From positions 1-48,912 of the forward strand of contig JAMFRP010000045.1 in assembly GCA_026224775.1 (NCBI GenBank): 48,912 nt of DNA, read 5' to 3'. This stretch comes from Bacteroidota bacterium. Lineage in GTDB: Bacteria > Bacteroidota > Bacteroidia > Sphingobacteriales > Sphingobacteriaceae. The notes beneath the pieces were generated by a model, which did no database searches, was not told where the DNA came from, and worked only from the letters and a program-made list of their open reading frames with translations. The translations under genes and the position numbers were made by a program. Shown here piece by piece: positions 43,253-48,912 of the stretch (its first letter is position 1; the number at the start of each line of letters is the position of its first letter).

Positions 43253-45130
43253 TTACCGGCTAATACCTGCCGAGTTAAATTGCAGGTCGTATAATTTGCG
43301 GTAGTATCCGTCTTCAATTTTTAGCAGTTCCTGGTGGGTGCCGGTTTCTTTGATTTCGCCGTGATCCAGCACAATAATTCTATCCGCTTTTTGTATGGTA
43401 GATAATCGGTGAGCGATTACAATAGATGTGCGGCCTTCCATCAGTTTATCAATGGCATTTTGTATTAATATCTCCGTTTCGGTATCAACAGATGAGGTGG
43501 CCTCGTCCAAAACCAAAATCGCGGGATCATAAACCAAAGCCCGTATAAACGAGATCAGTTGCGCCTGCCCGGCAGATAGGGTAGAGCCGCGTTCCATCAC
43601 ATTATAATCATAGCCACCCGGTAGGCGTTCAATAAATTCATGCGCGCCAACGTCTTTTGCTGCCGCGATAATTTGCGCGCGGGTAATGGCTTCGTTGTTC
43701 AGGCTGATGTTGTTGGCAATGGTATCGGTAAACAAAAAAACATCTTGTATTACGGTAGCAATTTGCGCCCGCAGGTAATTTACATCATAATCTTGTATGT
43801 TATGCCCGTCAACCTTCACGGTACCTTTGCCTATTTCGTAAAAGCGGTTCAGGATGTTGATGGTTGATGATTTGCCCGCACCCGTAGCGCCAACTAAAGC
43901 CAATGTTTCGCCGGGTTTAACGGTAAAGTTTATATCCTTTAACACCCAATTTTCATCGTTATAAGCAAACCAAACATCTTTAAATTCAATATCGCCATTA
44001 ATTCGGGCGGGTTTTAAATGGCCGGTGTTCACGGCAACCTCGTCGGTATCTAAAACTTTGAAAATACGGTCTGCGCCAACCATACCCATTTGCAGGGTAT
44101 TGAATTTATCAGCCAGCTGACGAATCGGTCTAAACAATAAATTTAAGTAAACAATGAATGCCAAAATAGTGCCGGGGGTAACCGGTTTGCCTGTGGTAGA
44201 CAAGAAAGTAAGCTGCTGATCGGATAATACCCGTTTGCTACCGTACCAAACCAGCAGGCCAATGCACATGGCAAACAAAACCTCTACAACCGGGAAAAAG
44301 ATAGAATAATACCAGTTGGAGCGAATATTCGCGTCACGGTATTTTTTGTTTACCGATACAAACTTGCGCATCTCCTGATCCTCGCGCGCAAATAGTTGAA
44401 TAATGCTGATGCCCGAAATATGCTCGGCCAAAAAAGTATTTAAATGCGCTACTTGCGTACGCACTTCCTGGAACGATGATTTGATAGCCTCCTTAAAAAC
44501 ATAGGTTGACGCGAAAAGGAACGGCATTGGGATTAGTGTGATCAAAGCCAATCGCCAATCCACCCAAAGCATATAGCCAATAACCGCCAAAAGGAGTAGC
44601 ATATCGCCCATGATGGATATTAAGCCTTCGGAGAAAATATCGGCAATGGTTTCCAGATCAGATACAGTACGGGTAATTAAAACACCGATAGGCGTACGGT
44701 CAAAATATTTTAAACGGAGGCTAGTAATGTGGTTAAAAATATCAATGCGCAAATCACGGATAACGGATTCGCCCAGCCAGTTGGTAATAAACGTTTGATA
44801 ATATTGGGCGATGGTTTGTACAATGAGCTGGGTGATCATCAGTTCCACCATAAAAACTAAACCCGTATAGTTATTCTTTAAAATATAATCATCCATTGTT
44901 CTTTGGATGAGGATGGGTTGGATGATGGCCACTCCTGCCAAAAAAACAGTAAGGAATACCGCTATAATAAAAGTGGTGTTGTAAGGCTTAACATAATGCA
45001 TTACGCGGCTAAGCAATTTCCAGTCGAGCGCCTTGCCGGTAACCCCCCCGCCCCCTGAAGGGGGAGTTTTTTGATTAGCAACAGTGGGTGCTGCTGTCTT
45101 TGTGTCGTTATCTTGTTTATTCTCGCTCAC
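43253..45130 (-). CDS. ABC exporter with fused membrane and ATPase domains (MsbA-like)
   Basis: This 625-residue exporter has six membrane helices (about 40-330) and an ATP-binding domain with Walker A GATGAGKSSTINIL, a signature LSAGQAQLISFIRAL (Ala for the second Gly), and Walker B ILVLDEATSSVD. Start is GTG 45130. Residues 18-31 (NQKTPPSGGGGVTG) are encoded by a G-rich dispersed repeat, an unusual extension. Substrate (drug or lipid) is unknown. It lies downstream of truA in the same direction. Confidence 0.92.
   Translation of the reverse strand: MSENKQDNDTKTAAPTVANQKTPPSGGGGVTGKALDWKLLSRVMHYVKPYNTTFIIAVFLTVFLAGVAIIQPILIQRTMDDYILKNNYTGLVFMVELMITQLIVQTIAQYYQTFITNWLGESVIRDLRIDIFNHITSLRLKYFDRTPIGVLITRTVSDLETIADIFSEGLISIMGDMLLLLAVIGYMLWVDWRLALITLIPMPFLFASTYVFKEAIKSSFQEVRTQVAHLNTFLAEHISGISIIQLFAREDQEMRKFVSVNKKYRDANIRSNWYYSIFFPVVEVLFAMCIGLLVWYGSKRVLSDQQLTFLSTTGKPVTPGTILAFIVYLNLLFRPIRQLADKFNTLQMGMVGADRIFKVLDTDEVAVNTGHLKPARINGDIEFKDVWFAYNDENWVLKDINFTVKPGETLALVGATGAGKSSTINILNRFYEIGKGTVKVDGHNIQDYDVNYLRAQIATVIQDVFLFTDTIANNISLNNEAITRAQIIAAAKDVGAHEFIERLPGGYDYNVMERGSTLSAGQAQLISFIRALVYDPAILVLDEATSSVDTETEILIQNAIDKLMEGRTSIVIAHRLSTIQKADRIIVLDHGEIKETGTHQELLKIEDGYYRKLYDLQFNSAGISR
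45040..45074. repeat. G/C-rich dispersed repeat within the exporter 5' end
   Basis: Bases in this stretch (TAACCCCCCCGCCCCCTGAA then GGGGGAG and T-run) form a C-run, a CCCCCT/AGGGGG hairpin and six T. A related copy at 45221-45252 (TAACCCCTCC..CCTCCCATGGGAGG) lies upstream of the gene. It appears to be an intergenic repeat that became coding. Confidence 0.65.
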
Positions 45131-45220
45131 TAAATCAAAGGTAAGTTATAATTGCAACATCAAAAATCTCAATCTGTAAATTGACTTTATTTTTAGATTA
45201 TGCCTAAGGCGTTAAGCGGT

Positions 45221-45252
45221 TAACCCCTCCCTGCGCCCTCCCATGGGAGGGA
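45221..45252. repeat. G/C-rich dispersed repeat, second copy
   Basis: TAACCCCTCCCTGCGCCCTC followed by CCATGGGAGGGA, containing the perfect palindrome CCTCCCATGGGAGG. It lies in the 208-base spacer between truA and the exporter. Confidence 0.6.
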
Positions 45253-45338
45253 ATCGCGCATGCCGTCGCTTTTTCTGTAATCTTCCATACACTTATGTTG
45301 TCTTCACCAAAGGAGGTAAAACGGCTTGATACCTGATA

Positions 45339-46094
45339 CTAATAAACCACTTCTGTTAGATACAACCCACATGCTGGCACAGAAGTGCCCGCGTTGCTGC
45401 GGTTTTTACTGCGGATAATGGTATGCACATCCTCGGGCTCAATTTCTTTTTTGCCGACCTGGATCAGCGTACCCACTATGGCCCGAACCATGTTGCGCAA
45501 AAAGCGATCGGCAGAGATGTGAAAAACGATTCCGCTATCGGTTTTTACCCATTCTGCTTTGGATATTTTGCAGTTGTTGGTTTTTACTTGAGTATTTGAT
45601 TTACTGAAACAACTGAAATCAATATATTCCATAATGATTTTGGCGGCCTTGTTCATCGGCTCCAGATCCGGCTCATCGCGCAGCAACCAGGAGTAACCAT
45701 GTTTAAAGGGATCTTTATTAAAATGGATATGGTATTCGTATGATCGTAAAGTAGCATCAAAGCGGGCATGCGCATCGGCATTAACGGCGAAAATGTTGCT
45801 TACGGCAATGTCATGCGGCAAAACAGAATTCAGGCTGCGTAGAAAACCGCCTTTATCTATTTGCCAAATCCCATCGGTCATTAACTTTTCCGCATCAAAA
45901 TGCGCGAAGAATTGTTTGGCATGTACGCCGGTATCGGTACGGCCGCAACCCAATGTTTCAATTGGTTCACGAAGAATAGTGCTTAACGCGTTATTCAAAA
46001 CCTCTTGCACGCCGATAGCATTGGGCTGTAATTGCCAGCCGTGGTAATGCGATCCATCGTAAGCGAGTTCGAGAAAAAAGCGTTGGGTTGCCAC
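45339..46094 (-). CDS. truA: tRNA pseudouridine(38-40) synthase TruA
   Basis: TruA converts uridines 38-40 of the anticodon stem to pseudouridine. The 251 residues contain LAYDGSHYHGWQLQ (N-terminal) and GCGRTDTGVHAKQF with catalytic Asp53, then FLRNMVRAIVGTLIQVG. The start is GTG 46094, four bases after a TAACTTTG promoter element, so the mRNA may be leaderless. Confidence 0.95.
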   Translation of the reverse strand: MATQRFFLELAYDGSHYHGWQLQPNAIGVQEVLNNALSTILREPIETLGCGRTDTGVHAKQFFAHFDAEKLMTDGIWQIDKGGFLRSLNSVLPHDIAVSNIFAVNADAHARFDATLRSYEYHIHFNKDPFKHGYSWLLRDEPDLEPMNKAAKIIMEYIDFSCFSKSNTQVKTNNCKISKAEWVKTDSGIVFHISADRFLRNMVRAIVGTLIQVGKKEIEPEDVHTIIRSKNRSNAGTSVPACGLYLTEVVY

Positions 46095-46098
46095 GGTG

Positions 46099-46106
46099 CA
46101 AAGTTA
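46099..46106 (-). promoter_or_regulatory. -7 element abutting truA start
   Basis: TAACTTTG followed by CACC and the GTG start on the minus strand. It shares the same spacing and TTTGCACC context as the O-methyltransferase promoter at 15267. Confidence 0.5.
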
Positions 46107-46151
46107 ACAAAACTGTGTAGGTTGTGGGGCTTACATTTAACTAAACAATTC

Positions 46152-46159
46152 TATCTTTG
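46152..46159 (+). promoter_or_regulatory. -7 element for the DUF4293 gene
   Basis: TATCTTTG fits TAnnTTTG and lies 19 bases before ATG 46179. No clear -33 partner. Confidence 0.45.
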
Positions 46160-46178
46160 CTTATCAATAAAATTAACC

Positions 46179-46646
46179 ATGTTACAACGTGTACAAAGCA
46201 TATATCTTTTTTTAGCCTCACTGGCAATCTTCGCTCTTTTCCTATTTCCGCTGGTTCATAATGTGTATGTAGATAATAAACCTACTACCATTACGGTTAC
46301 CGGTACTTACCAGGATGTTAACGGGCAGCAAACACAGATTGACCATTTTGTGGCGCTTACTGCCGTTACCGGTGTTGCGGCGCTTATCCCATTGGTGATT
46401 ATTTTTCTTTATAAAAACCGGAAGCAGCAAATAGCTTTATGTTACAGCGCCATGTTGTTGATCATTGGTTATAGCTTCTGGATAGCTCAGGCTTCGAAGG
46501 CGGTTGTGGGCGATATTATGCTGCAAACCAATAACTATGGTATTGGCATGCTGCTTTGTCCATTAGCTATTGTTTTTATGTTGCTGGCGATAAAAGGTAT
46601 CCAGCGAGATGAAAAGCTGATCAAATCAGCCGATAGATTACGATAA
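46179..46646 (+). CDS. DUF4293 family four-helix membrane protein
   Basis: A 155-residue protein with four hydrophobic helices (YLFLASLAIFALFLFPLV, VAALIPLVIIFLYK, CYSAMLLIIGYSFWIAQ, IGMLLCPLAIVFMLLAIKGI) and an N-terminal MLQRVQSIYL, the standard DUF4293 pattern of Bacteroidota. ATG 46179 is selected over an earlier in-frame codon because a TATCTTTG promoter lies between. Role unknown. Confidence 0.85.
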   Translation: MLQRVQSIYLFLASLAIFALFLFPLVHNVYVDNKPTTITVTGTYQDVNGQQTQIDHFVALTAVTGVAALIPLVIIFLYKNRKQQIALCYSAMLLIIGYSFWIAQASKAVVGDIMLQTNNYGIGMLLCPLAIVFMLLAIKGIQRDEKLIKSADRLR

Positions 46647-46715
46647 TTACGTTTACATCAAACATTTCCGCGACATCTTTATTTAATGAAGGTCGTTAGC
46701 TTCAATTAAATTAGT

Positions 46716-47159
46716 ATGTTTAGCTTAGAAACAATAAAAAAAATTATGGAGCAAAAAGTAAACTGGCATCAGAAGCATAAAAATGAAATGACCTTCGGGC
46801 AAAGGCTCGCTGATTCTGTAGCTACAGGCATGGGTTCGTGGCGGTTTATTATCATTCAAACCATTATTGTGATTTTATGGATGGCTTTAAACGTAGTTGC
46901 TTATGTAGATCATTGGGATCCGTACCCATACATATTGCTTAACCTGCTTTTCTCAACACAGGCAGCCTATGCAGCGCCAATTATCATGATGGCGCAGAAT
47001 CGCCAGGGTGAACGCGACCGTGCGCAGGCTGATGAAGATTTCAGAACCAACGTAGAGGCTAAAAAGGAAATAGAAGAATTACAGGTCCTGTTAAATAAAA
47101 TAGAGCTGGACAAGCTGGATAAAATTATTACCATGCTGGAGAGAATGGAAAAGAAATAG
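46716..47159 (+). CDS. DUF1003 domain membrane protein
   Basis: This 147-residue protein has two membrane helices (GSWRFIIIQTIIVILWMALN and PYILLNLLFSTQAAYAAPII) and the DUF1003 signature RLADSVATGMGSWRFI and IIMMAQNRQGERDR. The C-terminal cytosolic part is a charged helix, probably a coiled coil (EIEELQVLLNKIELDKLDK). Function is not known. ATG 46716 is used; ATG 46746 is also possible. Confidence 0.88.
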   Translation: MFSLETIKKIMEQKVNWHQKHKNEMTFGQRLADSVATGMGSWRFIIIQTIIVILWMALNVVAYVDHWDPYPYILLNLLFSTQAAYAAPIIMMAQNRQGERDRAQADEDFRTNVEAKKEIEELQVLLNKIELDKLDKIITMLERMEKK

Positions 47160-47171
47160 AGTGGAGAGCAT

Positions 47172-47199
47172 CAAGAGCCAAGAATCAAGATTCAAGACA
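47172..47199 (+). repeat. Heptamer array, left arm (CAAGANN x4)
   Basis: Units are CAAGAGC, CAAGAAT, CAAGATT, CAAGACA. Inverted units follow at 47273-47293. Confidence 0.8.
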
Positions 47200-47272
47200 A
47201 AAATCCTGATCTTTGATTTTTGCACCTTGATTATATTATAAATTTCATGAACTAATATGGGGGCTTCGTCCT

Positions 47273-47293
47273 GACTCTTGGTTCTTGATTCTT
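47273..47293 (+). repeat. Heptamer array, right arm (inverted, three units)
   Basis: Units read GACTCTT, GGTTCTT, GATTCTT, i.e. AAGAATC, AAGAACC, AAGAGTC on the other strand. The arm ends 13 bases before the LutB-like ATG. Confidence 0.75.
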
Positions 47294-47306
47294 ATATCTA
47301 AAGAAT

Positions 47307-48692
47307 ATGGGTATAGTAGCTGAAGAATTTCTGGTTGCGAGCGAGCAAAAGGCATTTGATAAAGATCATCGCCGCATTATCAATTATAACATTGGTAAAT
47401 ACGATGCCGCCTTTGCGCGAGGATTATCCAAGATCATCAACCTGGAAAACAACAAGCGCAAAGGGCACGTGCTGAAATGGAAAGTGATGGAGAACCTGGA
47501 TAAGTTTTTGCCCGAGTTTGAAGCCAATTTTCAGAAACGTGGGGGTAAAGTGATCTGGGCAAATGATGCCGAAGAAGCTAACCGCGAAATCCTCAATATC
47601 CTAAAAAAAGCAGGCGTAAAAAGCGTTGTAAAATCCAAATCAATGGTTACCGAAGAAATTCAGCTGAATGAATTTTTGGAGCATAACCAAATTGAATCTT
47701 TAGAAACCGACCTGGGCGAATATATTGTACAATTGCTGGGGCAAAAGCCTTATCATATTGTAACACCGGCCATGCACTTATCTAAAGAAGATATCGCGAA
47801 ACTGTTTAATGAAAAATTTGGCACCCCGCTTGATTACACACCTGAGCAACTTACCCAAAAAGCGCGCGAGATACTGCGCGAGAAATATTTACAGGCCGAT
47901 GCCGGGATAACCGGTGCAAACTTTTTAATTGCTGATACAGGTAGCATCGCCATAACAGAAAATGAGGGTAATGCCCGTTTAACCACCAGCTTCCCTAAAA
48001 TTCACATCGCGATTGTGGGTATCGAGAAGATGATCCCATCCCTTGCCGATCTCGACCTGTTTTGGCCGATGCTTTCCACGCACGGTACCGGGCAAAATTT
48101 GACCGCATACAATACTATTTTAAGCGGTCCGCGCCAACCCAATGAAACGGATGGGCCCGAAGAGATGTATGTGATACTTTTGGACAATGGGCGTACTAAC
48201 CTGCTGGCACAAAAAGATCAGCGGCAGGGTTTATATTGTATCCGTTGCGGCGCTTGTTTAAACGCTTGCCCGGTATATAAAAACATTGGCGGGCATGCAT
48301 ATAATACTGATTATAGCGGCCCTATTGGCTCGGTGATTACCCCGCACATGCGCGGCATGGAAGATTTTAAGCACTTAAGCTATGCCAGTAGCCTTTGCGG
48401 AAAGTGTACCGAAGTTTGCCCCGTAAAAATCGACATACATAAAATGCTGCTGCTTAATCGCCGGGATTCGGTTAAAGATAACCTAGTAACCACCAAAGAG
48501 CGCTGGGGATGGGCAATCTGGAAAAAGGGTATGCTTAAACGTAAATTAGAGGATTATTTTAGTGGTAATACCAAAAACTTTCTGCTTAAAACCTTTTTCA
48601 AAAAAACCTGGGGAAACCTGAGACACTTACCACAAGTGGCCGAAAAATCGTTTACAGAGCAATGGCAGGAAAAGCATAAAGAAGAGCAATAG
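47307..48692 (+). CDS. lutB: LutB/YkgF-type iron-sulfur protein of lactate utilisation
   Basis: This 461-residue protein has an N-terminal LUD domain (about 60-300: SKSMVTEEIQLNEFLEHN, ITGANFLIADTGSIAITENEG) and a ferredoxin-like part with two [4Fe-4S] motifs, CIRCGACLNACPVY and CGKCTEVCPVKI. It matches LutB, which with LutA and LutC oxidises L-lactate to pyruvate. LutA is not upstream; LutC may lie beyond the window. The C-terminal 60 residues are basic, with no motif. Confidence 0.93.
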   Translation: MGIVAEEFLVASEQKAFDKDHRRIINYNIGKYDAAFARGLSKIINLENNKRKGHVLKWKVMENLDKFLPEFEANFQKRGGKVIWANDAEEANREILNILKKAGVKSVVKSKSMVTEEIQLNEFLEHNQIESLETDLGEYIVQLLGQKPYHIVTPAMHLSKEDIAKLFNEKFGTPLDYTPEQLTQKAREILREKYLQADAGITGANFLIADTGSIAITENEGNARLTTSFPKIHIAIVGIEKMIPSLADLDLFWPMLSTHGTGQNLTAYNTILSGPRQPNETDGPEEMYVILLDNGRTNLLAQKDQRQGLYCIRCGACLNACPVYKNIGGHAYNTDYSGPIGSVITPHMRGMEDFKHLSYASSLCGKCTEVCPVKIDIHKMLLLNRRDSVKDNLVTTKERWGWAIWKKGMLKRKLEDYFSGNTKNFLLKTFFKKTWGNLRHLPQVAEKSFTEQWQEKHKEEQ

Positions 48693-48734
48693 TCAGTAAG
48701 TAGTGTGTCTGAACATTAAAAAGGGTGTCATTCT

Positions 48735-48792
48735 GAGCATAGCGAAGAATCTGTACACGCGTAAACCAACTTACAGATTCTTCGCTATGCTC
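48735..48792. repeat. Inverted-repeat element, 21-bp perfect arms
   Basis: The arms at 48735-48755 (GAGCATAGCGAAGAATCTGT and A) and 48772-48792 are exact complements around 16 bases. This is a dispersed repeat (..GAGCATAGCGAAGAATCT..) different from the TCATTGCGAGG family but with similar layout. Confidence 0.85.
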
Positions 48793-48832
48793 CTTTAGAT
48801 TAGCATAATTAAATTTACTGGATAATTAGATT

Positions 48833-48908
48833 GAGAAGAAGCAGGGTAAACTATGACTAGGGCTCTGAGCTAACGACTCATATGCTGATGCAGACCCTGC
48901 CTCTTTTC
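48833..48908. other. Nested stem-loop structure at window edge
   Basis: Outer arms 48833-48847 and 48894-48908 (AGAAGCAGGGT / ACCCTGCCTCTTTTC) pair at 13 of 15; inner arms TATGACT (48852-48858) and ACTCATA (48876-48882) and GCTC/GAGC (48862-48865, 48867-48870) nest inside. It may be an RNA element or part of an intergenic repeat. The window ends four bases later, so it cannot be classified. Confidence 0.4.
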
Positions 48909-48912
48909 ATCA

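Noticed and set aside
48833..48912. SAM riboswitch on the minus strand at the right edge
   Set aside because: Only the opening stem looks similar; the conserved core is absent and the window ends before any downstream gene.

Overview
The window looks like a chromosomal segment of a Bacteroidota bacterium, most likely family Sphingobacteriaceae (Mucilaginibacter/Pedobacter type). The case rests on gldH, DUF3098, DUF3078 and DUF4293 family genes, the order ftsX-DUF3098-uppP, promoters of the TAnnTTTG (-7) class, almost no Shine-Dalgarno sequences, and dispersed Bacteroidota-type intergenic repeats. I see no rRNA, prophage, IS transposase or CRISPR array. Most genes are housekeeping, with a few accessory insertions between them.

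Layout. 1-5.6 kb: the 3' part of glnS, a family 2-like glycosyltransferase, and a polysaccharide pair (GH78-like alpha-L-rhamnosidase and S1 sulfatase). 5.3-6.6 kb: an AT-rich patch with an unrecognised 309-aa gene. 6.7-15.3 kb (all minus): comM, an M1 aminopeptidase, ffh, a DUF3078 protein, a secreted carboxypeptidase-regulatory-like protein, two exported glucosaminidases and an O-methyltransferase. 15.3-16.6 kb: a GxxExxY nuclease-like gene bounded by inverted repeats with a broken partial copy beside it, then an HTH regulator. 16.6-20.3 kb: divergent ruvX and holB-PSP1-gldH. 20.6-25 kb: rmuC, an Mrr-type restriction gene, broken copies of the thiL and rmuC 3' ends, a secreted protein and thiL. 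25.2-30.5 kb: a lipoprotein DNA/RNA nuclease, nadA and nadB divergent from a 408-bp AT-rich spacer, tRNA-Gly(CCC) and a gamma-carbonic anhydrase-like gene.

30.5-37 kb (all minus): an Ig-like lipoprotein, mnmG, two parS-like palindromes, a small membrane protein, an ABC-F ATPase and a Rossmann-fold protein. 37-40.2 kb: a pirin and an mlaE-mlaF-mlaD lipid transport operon. 40.2-46.1 kb (mostly minus): uppP-DUF3098-ftsX, small proteins, an ABC exporter and truA. 46.2-48.7 kb: DUF4293 and DUF1003 membrane proteins and a LutB-type iron-sulfur protein. The last 220 bases hold a repeat and a structured element cut by the window edge.

Most interesting: (1) the Mrr gene lies in a partly duplicated rmuC/thiL junction, with gene-end remnants still readable; (2) the GxxExxY gene sits between near-perfect 30-bp inverted repeats and has a decayed tandem partial copy; (3) two parS-like sites lie next to mnmG, one inside a coding region; (4) two intergenic regions carry inverted arrays of 7-bp repeats.
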